DNA of 64,000 bases from JAMQKA01 sp034521835 (GCA_034521835.1 JAXHMA010000006.1:558001-622000), one strand, 5' to 3'; positions 1-10,831 are shown, numbered from the stretch's first letter. Program-made: numbers and translations. Notes: generated by a model from the letters alone, not told the origin.

Positions 1-2
1 AA

Positions 3-1028
3 AAAATATTGATTACCGGAGGTGCCGGGTTTCTGGGTTATTATCTGGTCCAGTCACTTTTATATTGGAATGAAAAGGTTGAGCAGGGTAAGGAAGTACA
101 AGTTACCGTTTATGACAACTACATGCGCGGTATTCCGGATTGGCTAAAATCTTTGGAGAATAATGACTTTCTGAATCTTGTTAAACACGATATCACAAAT
201 CCGTTACCGGAGTCAATTGATGATTTCCAATATATTATTCATGCTGCTTCTATAGCATCTCCCATTTATTATCGAAAACATCCTATTAAAACGATGGATG
301 CAAACGTAGAAGGTTTGCGGAATTTATTGGAATACACCCGGAACCAGAAAGATAAAGGGAAACCTGTAGAAGGTTTCTTATTCTACTCCACCAGTGAGAT
401 ATATGGAGATCCCGATCCCTCTAATATACCCACACCGGAGACTTACAGAGGCAATGTTTCATGTACCGGACCTCGTGCCTGTTATGATGAATCTAAACGC
501 TTTGGTGAAACACTATGTGTAAATTTTGCAGAGCAGTATAACCTTCCGGTGAAAATAGCCCGTCCCTTTAATAATTATGGGCCTGGTTTAAAAATTACGG
601 ATAAAAGAGTGATCCCGGATTTTATGAATAATGTTTTATCCGGCAGCGATATTGTAATGCATTCTGATGGCAGTCCCTCAAGAACATTTTGCTATACAGC
701 TGATGCCATTATCGGTTATTTTAAAATATTAACCAGAGGCAGGGCCGGGGAAGCTTACAATATTGGGGTTTCGGAACCGGAAATCTCAATGAAGGATCTT
801 GCATATAAAATTGCTGCTATCGCAAAAGAAGAAATAGACTACCGTGGAAAGGTAATTCATGAGCCGAGTGAGGATGATAACTATCTTGTTGATAACCCGA
901 ACAGGCGCTGCCCGATTATTAAAAAAGCACGGAAAGAACTTGGATATAATCCAACTATCGGACTCGATGAAGGATTGAATCGTAATTTTATATGGTATAA
1001 AGAAAATCAGGAGGCTGTTGAAGCATAA
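3..1028 (+). CDS. NAD-dependent sugar epimerase/dehydratase (UDP-glucuronate decarboxylase-like), 5' partial
   Basis: An extended SDR enzyme whose start lies before the window: the frame is open from the first bases and reads KILITGGAGFLG, the Rossmann nucleotide-binding loop. The catalytic motif YDESK follows GPRAC, an arrangement typical of UDP-glucuronate decarboxylase (UDP-xylose synthase) relatives. The rest (RPFNNYGPG, then the sugar-binding C-terminal half) fits a full-length enzyme of about 340 residues. The stop overlaps the next ATG (TAATG), so it is translationally coupled to the UDP-glucose dehydrogenase gene, whose product, UDP-glucuronate, is the expected substrate. Family is certain from sequence; the substrate is inferred from motif and neighbour. 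Confidence 0.85.
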   Translation, partial: KILITGGAGFLGYYLVQSLLYWNEKVEQGKEVQVTVYDNYMRGIPDWLKSLENNDFLNLVKHDITNPLPESIDDFQYIIHAASIASPIYYRKHPIKTMDANVEGLRNLLEYTRNQKDKGKPVEGFLFYSTSEIYGDPDPSNIPTPETYRGNVSCTGPRACYDESKRFGETLCVNFAEQYNLPVKIARPFNNYGPGLKITDKRVIPDFMNNVLSGSDIVMHSDGSPSRTFCYTADAIIGYFKILTRGRAGEAYNIGVSEPEISMKDLAYKIAAIAKEEIDYRGKVIHEPSEDDNYLVDNPNRRCPIIKKARKELGYNPTIGLDEGLNRNFIWYKENQEAVEA

Positions 1029-2366
1029 TGAATATATCAGTAATCGGAACAGGGTATGTTGGTCTTGTAAGTGGTGTTTGTCTGGCAGAAAAAGGACATT
1101 CAGTACTATGTGTAGATATTGACGAAGAGAAGGTATCTAAAATAAACAAAGGGTTATCCCCGATTCACGAAGAGGGATTGGATGAACTTCTGGAAAGAAA
1201 TATAGATAGTTCCCTGCAGGCAACAACAGACCTGTTAAAAGCGGTACATGAATCGGATGTATCCATAATTGCGGTAGGAACACCTTTTGATGGCAATCAA
1301 ATAGATCTGAAGTACGTTAAAACTGTTGCTAAACAGATTGGCGATGCCTTGAAATCAAAAGAGGGGTATCATTCCGTTGTAGTCAAAAGTACGGTGGTTC
1401 CCGGTACCACCGACAATGTTGTTTTACCGATATTGGAGGAAGTATCCGGGAAAGAGGCCGGAGTTGATTTCGGGGTTGGCATGAATCCCGAATTTTTAAG
1501 GGAGGGTGAAGCTATAAACGATTTCATGAATCCCGACAGAATTGTATTGGGAGGAATAAACAAACGGACTCATGAGGTGCTAGAGAATATTTATAGCGTT
1601 TTTGAGGGAGTGGATATAATAAAAACGAACAACCAGACGGCGGAAATGATAAAATATACTGCCAATTCCCTTCTGGCCACGCTAATCTCCTTTTCAAACG
1701 AAATAGGGAATTTATGTGCAAAACTGGGTGATGTAGATGTAGTTAAAGTGATGGAAGGGGTACACAAGGATAACCGCTTTAGTCCAATAATGCCGGACGG
1801 AGAGCGTATTACACCGGGCTTTATCTCATATCTTGCGGCCGGGTGCGGATTTGGGGGAGCTGCTTTCCTAAAGATGTAAAGGCTCTTATAGCTCATGGTA
1901 AAGCGGCAGGAAGCTCAATGTCGTTGCTTGATTCTGTGATTGAAACGAATGAGAAGCAGCCTCAGGAGGTTATATCCCTGCTAAAGAAACATTTTGAGGA
2001 TCTGGTTGGACGTTCGATATCCGTGCTGGGACTGGCTTTTAAGCCGGGAACAGATGATATGCGCGAATCGCCGGCGATACCTGTTGTACAGCACCTTTTG
2101 GAAAGCGGGGCTAAAGTTCAGGCTTACGATCCGGTGGCTAACCGGGAAGCTAAAAAATGTTCGGTAACCACCAGATTGAATATTATGATGATCTGAAACA
2201 GTGCATGAGTGGAGCCGAGGCGGTAATATTACTGACCTCTTGGAAAGAATTTGAGCAGGTACCGGATATTCTGCAGACGTTTGATTCGCCCCCTCTATTT
2301 ATAGATGGACGAAGGATGCTATCAAAAGAACGTTTTGACAAGTATGAAGGAATAGGATTGTCGTAG
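1028..2366 (+). CDS. ugd: UDP-glucose 6-dehydrogenase, split by two frameshifts
   Basis: Oxidises UDP-glucose to UDP-glucuronate with NAD+. The N-terminal segment shows the binding loop (GTGYVGLVSGVCLAEKGH), VGTPF and NPEFLREG. The active-site block GFGGSCFPKD is present but falls in a shifted frame: at 1853-1857 there are five G where six would restore the frame, so the catalytic Cys lies just after the break. A second break lies at the A run 2152-2157 (six A, seven needed), after which the C-terminal UDP-binding domain continues to 2366 (ILLTSWKEFEQV, FIDGRR). Joined, the product has the usual ~440 residues. Both breaks are one-base homopolymer losses, so the gene may be intact in the cell. 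It sits between the UDP-xylose-synthase-like gene and the RmlC-like gene. Confidence 0.9.
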
Positions 2367-2901
2367 ATGATATTCAATGAAACTGAAATAGCCGGAGCCT
2401 ATATCATTGATATTGAAAAATTTGAAGACGACCGTGGATTCTTTGCGCGGGGCTATTGTGAAAATGAATTTAAAGATCAGGGAATTTCGTTCAGGCCGGT
2501 TCAGGCTAATATCGGATATAGCCGACAGAAGTACACACTTCGTGGTTTGCATTCATCAGAGGCACCCACATGCCGAAGCCAAATTGGTGCGCTGTATGAA
2601 AGGGGCTCTTTATGACGTCATTGTAGATCTTAGATCCGATTCACCAACCTACAAAAAGTGGAAAGGCATTGAGCTGACGGCTGAGGATTATACCATGTTC
2701 TATGTCCCGGAAGGATGCGCCCACGGATATCAAACCCTCAAAGATGGCACTGAGATTTTTTACATGGTTTCAGCATTTTATGCACCGGATTCAGAAGGTG
2801 GTATCCGATGGGATGATCCCGCATTCAATATCGAATGGCCGGAGACTGGTGATATTATAATTTCCGGGAAGGATCAAAGCTGGCCGGACTACCGCGATTA
2901 A
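2367..2901 (+). CDS. rfbC: dTDP-4-dehydrorhamnose 3,5-epimerase family protein, frameshifted
   Basis: RmlC-type cupin enzyme that epimerises a 4-keto-6-deoxy nucleotide sugar at C3 and C5. The N-terminal part carries DDRGFFAR, FRPVQANIGYS and LRGLH. The second half, in another frame, starts at HPHAEAKLVRC and carries YVPEGCAHGYQ and the C-terminal IRWDDPAFNIEWP. The break lies at about 2555-2565, where ten bases separate LRGLH from HPHAEAK and one base is in excess. The ATG at 2367 directly follows the ugd stop. In this context it may act on a CDP- or dTDP-sugar; no rmlA, rmlB or rmlD is visible nearby. Family firm, substrate open. Confidence 0.85.
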
Positions 2902-2959
2902 GGAAATAAAAAGTAGTAATCACACAAAAAGTAAGTTAAACAGTAGGTGGGTTTAGTAT

Positions 2960-4245
2960 ATGATTATCGTTGATAATGCACTAAAGCAAAGAGAGAAACA
3001 GGAGAACCCGGTCAAGGTAGGAATTATTGGGGCAGGATATATGGGGCGCGGTACTGTTTTGACCATCGAGCGATCTGTACCCGGTATGAAGGTGGCCGCC
3101 CTTTACAACAGAACTATTTCAAAAGCAGAAAGAGCATTCGATCAGGCTGAAGTTGAATCGTATCGGCAAGGTGGAAAGTGCGGATGAACTCGATCAACTG
3201 ATTGATGAGGGGGGGTATGCCATTACCGACAACTCTTCGTTGCTGTGCGAGGCACAAAACCTGGATGTAATCATTGAGGCCACGGGCCAGATAGAGTTCG
3301 GGGCCCGGGTGACGCTTGATGCCATAGAAAACAAGAAACATGTAGTCCTGATGAATGCGGAGCTGGATGCCACCATCGGACCGTTGTTAAAAACCTATGC
3401 CGATAAACAGGGCGTTGTCATTACCAACGCCGACGGTGATCAGCCTGGCGTGTTAATGAATTTGATGCGGTTTGTAGAAACTATCGGCTATGAGCCGGTG
3501 TTGGCGGGCAATATTAAAGGACTTGAAGACCCATACCGCACGCCCGAAACCCAAAAAGAATTTGCAAGAAAGCATAAACAAAAGCCAAGAATGGTTACCT
3601 CTTTTGCGGATGGCACAAAGCTCTCAATGGAGATGGCTGTAGTGGCCAATGCCACCGGATTCAAAGCAGGGAAGAGAGGGATGTACGGTCCGGAGTGTGA
3701 TCATGTAAGCGAGGCACTGGATCTGTTCCCAGAAGATGAGATGTTAGACGGGGGATTGGTAGATTATATTCTTGGAGCTGAACCGGGCCCCGGGGTTTTT
3801 GTTCTCTGTTACAACGAGCATCCGGTGCAACGGGATTACATGTCCTATTTTAAAATGGGAGACGGCCCCTTTTACGTCTTTTATGTACCGTACCATCTGC
3901 CGCATCTGGAAGTCCCCCTAACTGCGGCACGGGCAGTGCTTTTTGAAGATGCTACCATAACTCCGAAAGGCCGCCCTATTAGTGAAGTGATTACACTGGC
4001 TAAAAGAGATCTCAATGTCGGGGAGAAACTGGACGGCATCGGGGGATTTACGTGTTATGGTACAATAGAGAGATACTGGTACTGCCAGAGAAGAAAATCT
4101 GTTGCCGATGGGACTGTCACAGGATTGCACGTTGAAGAATGCTGTAAAAAAAGATCAACCCCTGAAATTTGAAGATATAGAGTTACCCGAGGATAGAAAA
4201 GTCGATCAATTGTGGGAAGAACAAAAAGAATATTTTTCAATTTAA
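2960..4245 (+). CDS. NAD(P)-dependent oxidoreductase with C-terminal SAF-type domain, copy 1, frameshifted
   Basis: The N-terminus is a Rossmann fold (VGIIGAGYMGRGTVLTIE) of the homoserine-dehydrogenase-like or Gfo/Idh type. The C-terminal part (VPLTAARAVLFEDATITP...EVITLAKRDL) resembles the SAF domain seen in oxidoreductases of glycan clusters. Two breaks: near 3165, where one extra base moves the frame before KVESADELDQL, and near 4070, after GFTCYGTIE. Reading past the second break gives a normal C-terminus (MGLSQDC, then ...LPEDRKVDQLWEEQKEYFS) ending at 4245. A very similar second copy starts at 7733. The reaction is unknown; genes of this type sit beside CDP-glucose dehydratases, suggesting a role in making a modified deoxysugar. 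Confidence 0.7.
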
Positions 4246-4369
4246 CGTTATTGAGCTTTTTTGAAATGAAACATTCTTCCCAGCTTGGTTTTCTTGTAAT
4301 TCGTTTTATGCATTTATTGCTTGGATATAGTTTGGTACCGTTTAAAAGTAATTACAACTCCTACTATAT

Positions 4370-4642
4370 ATGTGCAGGAAACGAGTTGGTTTAATACCTG
4401 CTGCTGGATATACCAGTAGAATTGCTCCAATACCTTGCAGCAAAGAGATATATCCCATCGGATTTCACTGCCTGAAAACAGTTGAAACACCAAGACCTAA
4501 AGTTATTTCATCTTACCTGATGGAAAGTTTTGGTCAAACGGGAGCAGATCATAATTATATTATCATTAGAGATGGTAAATGGAATATTCCAGAATATTTT
4601 GGACAACATAAAAGTCTTGGTTTAAACGATAAAACTTATTGA
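4370..4642 (+). pseudogene. Sugar nucleotidyltransferase, N-terminal fragment
   Basis: Ninety codons matching only the N-terminus of a nucleotidyltransferase: GLIPAAGYTSRIAPIPCSKE is the nucleotide-binding signature, followed by PKVISSYLMESF and GKWNIPEYFG. The family is normally about 230-290 residues, so roughly two thirds are missing and the frame stops just before the methyltransferase gene. In this setting the ancestor probably activated a sugar phosphate, for example glucose-1-phosphate to CDP-glucose ahead of the dehydratase at 5474. It is very likely non-functional. Confidence 0.65.
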
Positions 4643-4678
4643 TATAGTTAATATATAATAATTTGTAGAATAAATAAT

Positions 4679-5443
4679 ATGACAAATTTGAGAACCTTGG
4701 CAAAATCACTCATTCAATTGAGCAAATACACTACGCCACTACACAGGTTTTTACCTGCCTCCTTAAAATTATATATCAAAAGAAAAAGTGTAAGGGAGCT
4801 CGTCTCAATAGAAGAGTTAAAACCACACCTAGAAAGATCATGCCAATATTTAGCTGATAAAATAGGGGAGGAGTCAATAGGAGATTATCTGGAGTTTGGG
4901 GTTGCTCATGGAACGTCCCTTAACTGTATGTATCAGGTATTAAATGGAAGGAATTATGATCACATACGTTTGTTTGGTTTTGATTCATTCGAAGGATTGC
5001 CGGCATTGAGTGATAAAGACGATAGCGAAGTTTGGAGTAAGGGATTGTTTAAAAGTGATATAGATGTCACTAAATATTACCTGACACAAAATGGTATCGA
5101 TTGGGAAAGAACTTTTTTAATTGAGGGCTGGTTCTCCTATACACTTAATGAAAGTTTGAAAAAAGAATATAATATTGAAAAAGCTGGTATAATTATGATT
5201 GATTCCGATATATATTCATCAGCAAAAGAAGCTTTGCAATTTTGTGAATCATTAATAAAGGATGTAGTTATAATTATTTTTGATGATTGGCGATCAGGTA
5301 ACCTGGATCAAAAAAATAAAGGCGAAAAACTGGCATTTACAGAATTTATGAATGAAAACCCGCATCTTTCAGCAAAAGAGTTTGGTACATATAGCTTTGA
5401 AGGGAAACCAAATGGGAAACTATTTATTGTTGAGAAAATATAA
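4679..5443 (+). CDS. TylF/MycF-like class I methyltransferase
   Basis: Intact gene of 254 codons. YLEFGVAHGTSLN is the SAM-binding motif I. FGFDSFEGLP is typical of macrocin-O-methyltransferase (TylF) relatives. IIMIDSDIYSSAKEAL and IIIFDDWR match the metal-binding acidic residues of that family. It would methylate a hydroxyl of a sugar residue in the cytoplasm. It lies between the truncated nucleotidyltransferase and the broken CDP-glucose dehydratase, and is one of the few undamaged genes in this part of the window. The family is well supported; the acceptor cannot be told. Confidence 0.8.
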   Translation: MTNLRTLAKSLIQLSKYTTPLHRFLPASLKLYIKRKSVRELVSIEELKPHLERSCQYLADKIGEESIGDYLEFGVAHGTSLNCMYQVLNGRNYDHIRLFGFDSFEGLPALSDKDDSEVWSKGLFKSDIDVTKYYLTQNGIDWERTFLIEGWFSYTLNESLKKEYNIEKAGIIMIDSDIYSSAKEALQFCESLIKDVVIIIFDDWRSGNLDQKNKGEKLAFTEFMNENPHLSAKEFGTYSFEGKPNGKLFIVEKI

Positions 5444-5473
5444 ATAGAAACAGTAAACTATTATTTTAAGAAT

Positions 5474-6554
5474 ATGAGTTTAGATTTAGCTTTCTGGAAG
5501 GAAAAGAGGATATTGATAACAGGTCACACCGGTTTCAAAGGTAGCTGGATGTCCTATTGGCTTGCACTCATGGGTGCAAAAGTAAAAGGAATTGCTCTAG
5601 AACCGTCTAGCAATCTTAACTTGTTTGATATTTTGTCTATTGAGGATAAAATAGAATCCTGTATTTTAGATATTTCTAATTTCGAGCATTTAAAGGAGGA
5701 GATGAAGCAATTCTGAGCCGGAAATAATTATCCACATGGCTGCACAATCTATTGTAAGAGATTCATATAAAGACCCATTATATACCTTTAGAACAAATGT
5801 GATAGGAACTGCAAATCTATGAGAGGCAGCCCGAAAAATTAAAAATTTGAAAGCTCTAATTTCTGTAACCAGTGATAAGTGTTACGACAATAAAGAATGG
5901 AACTGGAAATACAGGGAGTCTGATTCTCTAGGAGGAAGTGATCCTACTCGGCCAGCAAGGGATGCGCTGAAATTGTTTCTGCATCCTACAGAAGATCTTT
6001 TTTCAATGGCAAAAGTGAAAATAAAGTGGGAATTGCAACTGTACGAGCTGGAAATGTTATAGGCGGTGGTGATTGGAGCAATGATCGTTTGGTACCCGAT
6101 ATTGTATCTGCTTTCAGTGAAAACCGTGAAGTCATTATCAGAAATCCAAAAGCTGTCAGGCCTTGGCAATCTGATTTTAGACTTGCTTTATGGATACTTA
6201 CTCCGACTGTGAAAATTATACCATAATAAACATGACTATTCTGAGGCTTGGAACTCTGAACCCGATGCTGAAGGTCAACAGAATGTGGGATACATCCTGG
6301 AGAAACTTACTGAATATTGGGGAGGTAATGTCTCTTGGGAACTGAATACCGCAGAAGAACCTCATGAAGCAAATACCTTAATGCTCGATAGTTCAAAAGT
6401 AAGGCAACGTCTTGATTGGACTCCCAAACTTGGACTAGATGATTCCCTAAAATTAGTCACTGACTGGTATAAGAACTATTATGATGGATCTGACATGATA
6501 AAGTTTACTAAAAACCAAATATCAGAATATGAAAATCTTCTGAAAGAAAAATAG
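5474..6554 (+). pseudogene. rfbG: CDP-glucose 4,6-dehydratase, multiply disrupted
   Basis: The start is clear: FWKEKRILITGHTGFKGSW is the RfbG dinucleotide-binding motif and NLFDI follows. The frame is then lost near 5714, but the continuation (IIIHMAAQSIVRDSYKDP, then TNVIGTANL) is readable until an in-frame TGA at 5820. The remainder is spread over several frames: SVTSDKCYDNKEW, RAGNVIGGGDWSNDRLVPDI, RNPKAVRPWQ, a damaged stretch with another stop near 6210, then NKHDYSEAW and a recognisable C-terminus to 6554. The catalytic YxxxK region (near 5960) is corrupted. With stops as well as several indels this is a real pseudogene. It would have made CDP-4-keto-6-deoxyglucose, the entry to 3,6-dideoxy and branched sugars. 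Confidence 0.85.
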
Positions 6555-6575
6555 TGTTTTAAATTAAGTTAATAA

Positions 6576-7723
6576 CTGAAGTTACGCACTAATTGTATTA
6601 CATTTCAGGGTAAAAAGACGACTTTTGTGGATAACTTACTGGATTTATACACGGATTATTTACTGGCTACTCCTACCCAAGCAACTTGCACAGGTCTCTC
6701 CGAGGTTTTACACGGACAGATCAGTCATGATCGGTTTACGCGGCTGTTGTCCAGTGGCCACCTGGATTCGCAGAGCGTGTGGAAACACTCTAAAAACTTG
6801 GTAAAAGAAACGGTGGATTCGAGTGATTGCGTGGTTGTGGGCGTCGATGATTCCATCCAGGAAAAGCCACATAGCTCCGAGAACGAGTTGATTTGCTGGC
6901 ATTATGATCACACCGAAGGGGAAATGGTGAAGGGGATTAATTTTCTGTCAGCGGTACTAGCTACCGAGGAGTTGTCAACTCCTATCGCCGTAGAATTTGT
7001 ACACAAGACGGAGACGGTTGTCGACGAGAAAGGGCAACTGCGTCGCCGAAGCCCAGTCACTAAAAATGAGTTGTTTCGCCAGATGCTGCGCCAATGCTGG
7101 CAAAACACGTGGTTTGACTATGTAACGGCAGACAGTTGGTTCTCCAGCAAAGAAAATATGAGGTTTATTACCGATGAGTTAAACCGAGAGTTTGTTATGG
7201 CGGTCAAATCCAATCGGGTGGCCGCTCTCAGCGAAGCCGATAAAAAGGCGGGATGCTGGCATTCGATCAAGACGCTGGCCGGCCAGGACCAGCCCCTGAA
7301 AGTTTGGTTGCGCGGGATGGATGAACCCGTCCTGCTGCTCAAACAAGTCTTCAAAAACGAAGATGATTCTGAAGGGGTTCGGTACATGGTGGCCAGTGAC
7401 TTGACGTTAGAGGCATCCCAGATGATCGGAATCTATCAAAAACGATGGAAAACCGAAGAGTACCATAAATCGATCAAACAATGCAGCAGCTTGGGGCGCT
7501 CTCCTGCTCATACGCCGGAGACTCAACAAGCTCACTGTATAGCCGCAATCATCAGCTATGTGAAACTTGAAAAACTCAACCTTAAGAATCGCATGAATCA
7601 TTTTGCCCTGAAAAGTCAAATTTGGATGGAAGCTACACGACATGCACTTCAAAGCATGAGTAAGTTATCCACATCCCCAGGTAAATATGCCTTCTTGAAC
7701 GCATAACTACTGCGTAACTTCAG
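6576..7723 (+). mobile_element. IS4-type insertion sequence with terminal inverted repeats and 7-bp target repeat
   Basis: The 13-bp ends CTGAAGTTACGCA (6576-6588) and TGCGTAACTTCAG (7711-7723) are perfect inverted repeats. TTAATAA flanks both sides (6569-6575 and 7724-7730) as a direct repeat. Removing the element plus one repeat rejoins the end of the dehydratase pseudogene to the ATG of the second oxidoreductase. The ends could extend by two bases (AA...TT), which would shorten the target repeat to three bases. The element is complete and looks recent. Confidence 0.9.
6627..7706 (+). CDS. IS4-superfamily DDE transposase
   Basis: Intact 359-codon transposase filling the insertion sequence at 6576-7723. 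The catalytic acidic residues lie in VGVDDS (first Asp), TADSWF (second Asp) and the C-terminal block YQKRWKTEEYHKSIK. That block matches the IS4 YREK signature exactly (Y, two residues, R, three, E, six, K). The start is GTG at 6627. It catalyses cut-and-paste movement of the element. The IS701-like subgroup is also possible; the superfamily is secure. No lesions. Confidence 0.88.
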   Translation: MDNLLDLYTDYLLATPTQATCTGLSEVLHGQISHDRFTRLLSSGHLDSQSVWKHSKNLVKETVDSSDCVVVGVDDSIQEKPHSSENELICWHYDHTEGEMVKGINFLSAVLATEELSTPIAVEFVHKTETVVDEKGQLRRRSPVTKNELFRQMLRQCWQNTWFDYVTADSWFSSKENMRFITDELNREFVMAVKSNRVAALSEADKKAGCWHSIKTLAGQDQPLKVWLRGMDEPVLLLKQVFKNEDDSEGVRYMVASDLTLEASQMIGIYQKRWKTEEYHKSIKQCSSLGRSPAHTPETQQAHCIAAIISYVKLEKLNLKNRMNHFALKSQIWMEATRHALQSMSKLSTSPGKYAFLNA

Positions 7724-7732
7724 TTAATAATT

Positions 7733-9014
7733 ATGATTATAGTTGATAAAGCATTAGAAGAGCGTGAGAGACAGGGCAAACCAGTTAACGTTGGTTTGAT
7801 TGGCGCCGGTTATATGGGCAGGGGAGCTGTATTAACTATTGAAAATTATATTCCCGGAATGAGGGTAGCCGCTATCTATAACAGAACCTTGTCTCGGGCA
7901 AAAAAAGCATATGAACAAGCCAAAATAAATGATTATAAAAATGTCAACAGTGCCGGTCAACTCGTATCAACATATAAAGGAAGGCATTTATACAATAGCT
8001 GATAATCCGGATACTATCTGCCAATCAGAAAATATTCGATGTTATCATCGAAGCAACCGGAGAAATTGAATTTGGTGGACAAGTCGCTATGTCAGCTATC
8101 GAAACAAAAAGCATATTGTATGACTAAATGCAGAATTGGATGCAACAGTTGGTCCAATTTTAAAGCATTATGCAGATGAGCAGGGAGTAATTATCACCAA
8201 TACCGATGGCGATCAACCCGGTGTGATTATGAATCTATTTCGATTTGTAAAAACAATTGGCTACCAACCGGTATTAGCAGGTAATATAAAAGGAATGGAA
8301 GATCCATATCGCACGCCTGAGACTCAGAAAGCATTTGCAGAAAAGCACAATCAGAAACCCAAGATGGTGACATCATTTGCAGACGGTACCAAATTATCGA
8401 TGGAGATGGCAGTGGTAGCAAATGCAACGGGTTTTAAAGCAGGAAAAAGAGGCATGTATGGTCCTGAATGTGACCACGTAAAAGAATCTCTTGATTTGTT
8501 TTCCGTAGATGAATTATTAGACGGTGGAAGGGTTGATTATATACTAGGCGCTGAACCGGGACCCGGTATTTTTGTATTAGGCTATAATGAACATCCTATT
8601 TTAAGGGAGTATATGCCGGTTTTTAAAATGGGGGACGGCCCTCTATATCTATTTTATGTTCCCTATCACTTACCTCACCTAGAAGTCCCCTTAACCGCAG
8701 CACGTGCAGTCTTATTTGAAGATGCTACAATTACACCTGCCGGCAAGCCGGTTTGCGAAGTTATTACACTTGCAAAAAAAGATCTTAAGGCAGGTGATAA
8801 GCTCGATGGTATTGGCGGGTTCACCTGTTATGGAACTATTGAGAATTGTGACATTGCCAGAAAAGAAAACCTTCTGCCCATGGGCCTGTCGCAAGATTGC
8901 GTATTGAGAGAGGATATCTCCAGAGATCAGCCAATAACCATGGAACACGTGGAACTGCCAGAAGGCAGGTTTGCCGATAAGTTGTGGCGGGAGCAACTGG
9001 AAAAGTTTAATTAA
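7733..9014 (+). pseudogene. NAD(P)-dependent oxidoreductase with SAF-type domain, copy 2, disrupted
   Basis: Close paralogue of the gene at 2960: the same N-terminus (VGLIGAGYMGRGAVLTIE) and a nearly collinear C-terminal half (FADGTKLSMEMAVVANATGF, LEVPLTAARAVLFEDA), ending properly in ...DKLWREQLEKFN. The frame is lost near 7965, continues through IFDVIIEATGEIEFGGQ in another frame, and meets a stop near 8125 where the paralogue reads HVVLMNAELDA. At least three lesions lie in the first 400 bases while the last 290 codons are open. The IS4-type element sits just 9 bases upstream of the ATG and may cut it off from its promoter. Confidence 0.75.
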
Positions 9015-9179
9015 ACATCTTCCCGGGAATCATATTAAGTACTGGGTTAAACGGCTGAAACTTGCTTTACACTAATTTCATCTGAGTAAAGGTGTCTAAG
9101 AGTTCTAAATTTCTTTTTACGGTTGTTTTGGGGAATTCTATTTCTGATTTTATCTCAGAGATTCACCTCCCTAGCTGGC

Positions 9180-9595
9180 TTATGGGACTAAAGTGTGCAT
9201 ACGCTTCAGGTTGTAGGCGCATCCCGCCAAATTCCACTCCCCAGCGACCTTATGCAGGCCCCGCAGGCTAAATTGTCGGAAGCCCATCGCTGTTTGATGA
9301 TCCCAAAGACGGTCTCCACAGTCGCCTTACGTCGGCCGTAAAAAGCTTTCCCGTCGGAGGTGCTGCGCCGCCAGGCCATCTGTTCGGGGGCAGTGACCTC
9401 CTCCGTCGGTGGCCCCGGATCGGCGATCCGCTCCTCCCAGCGCTGGTTGTGTAGCTGGCTTCCAAGACCGAAATATCCAACTCATCGACAATCTCCACTA
9501 CAAACAAGCCGAGCCAGGTGACCACCCAGAAGCCACTCGTCTACTGGGGGCAATAAATATGAGGTATCGCGATCCACTAACTTGAAATTTGCCAT
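9180..9595 (-). pseudogene. IS1182-family transposase remnant
   Basis: Read on the minus strand, an N-terminus starting at the ATG at 9595 (MANFKLVDRDTSYLLPPVDE, then FVVEIVDELDISVLEASY) is typical of IS1182/IS5-group transposases. It is joined after a short scrambled stretch directly to the family's C-terminus: KAFYGRRKATVETVFGIIK, then FRQFSLRGLHKVAGEWNLAG and AYNLKRMH, ending at 9180. The whole middle, including most of the catalytic core, has been deleted, and there are at least two frameshifts. No terminal repeats were recognised. It cannot be active. Confidence 0.8.
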
Positions 9596-9712
9596 TACAA
9601 AACAGATCTGTTCGTTTTACAAGAGTAACCCAAAAACTACTAATTTAGCTCTGGAAAGTCCGACAGACTCCTAGAAATTTAAGTTTCTGAGTTGAGTTTG
9701 ATGGCTATTTAA

Positions 9713-10589
9713 ATGAGTTATGATTTGAAAATAAGTATAGTTATTCCGTGTTATAACTCAGCTGATACGATTGGGGATATGCTGGAATCCCTGGAGAGAC
9801 AGCACCTGTTACTATTTCTTTGAGATAGTAGGTCTGAATAATGGATCAATCGACGGGACTCTTGAAATCGTTAACAGGTATGCTAAACTGTTTAATAATA
9901 TAACAATCGTTTCTGATGAAGCGGGAGCAAAGCTGTTTCTATACTTGAAATAGGGGCATTGAGTTTCGTAGGGGTGACATTGTCCTTTTTTGTGATTCAG
10001 ATGATATGGTGGGTGAAAATTGGCGGCTTGCTGCCATGGCTGATGCCTTCTTGAAACATCACTTTATAGCATGCAGATGGGAAACTGAGGAACTGAATCC
10101 TGAATCAGTAGCCGGGACCAGGGGAAAGGGACAAACGGAAGGACTGATGAATTTTACAGTTGTAAAATATTTGCCCCATTCCAGCGTGGGTACGATAGGT
10201 ATATATAGAAAAGTATCCATGAGAAAATTGGCGGATTCGATTAAAATTTTGTATATCCCGAGGACACCGATTATTGCTGGCGTGTTCAATTGGAGGGAAC
10301 AGAGCTGCACTTCGTGGAGAATGCTATGATGCAAATGAGATACAGATCAGACCTCTGGAAGACTTTTATATAATCTATGAACTGGGCAACAGATAATGTC
10401 AGACTGTATAAGATGTATTCCAGTAAAGGGATGCCTGAGTATTTCCGAAAACAATCGCTCATTACATTGTACAGATTTATAAAAAGATTCATCACCTGTT
10501 TTCTCGGGAATACAGGCAGAGCTATGTTTGGAAACTTGGAATGGTCATTGGTAGTATCAAAGGATTCAGAAAGCACCGTATATTTTTGA
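9713..10589 (+). pseudogene. GT2 family glycosyltransferase, multiply frameshifted
   Basis: Starts at ATG 9713 with KISIVIPCYNSADTIGDMLE, the GT-A nucleotide-binding strand of family 2. Later pieces in changing frames read LEIVNRYAKLFNNITIVSD, RRGDIVLFCDSDDMV (the DXD motif), YLPHSSVGTIGIYRKV, EDTDYCWRVQLEGTELHFVE (the E-D-x-D catalytic-base region), then MNWATDNVRLYKMY and a C-terminus to 10589. At least four frame changes and one internal stop make a functional product unlikely. It would have transferred a sugar from a nucleotide donor to the growing repeat unit. Confidence 0.8.
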
Positions 10590-10831
10590 TTCAATGAAAA
10601 TATCTAATTTTTTTCGAAAGATTGTATCGGTATAAATGATATCAGAAATGTTTCAACATTAATCAGACATAGAGATTTTGGGAAAAGTCAGTTTGAGCTA
10701 CCAATTTTGATTGTACTATTGTACAGGATTGCTAAGATTAAAATTTAATATGTATAACTGAGAGGATGAAGGTGGTAACTGTTCTTATATTAACTCTTCA
10801 CGTCCGGTTATCGCTAACACAAGGCTAAAAA

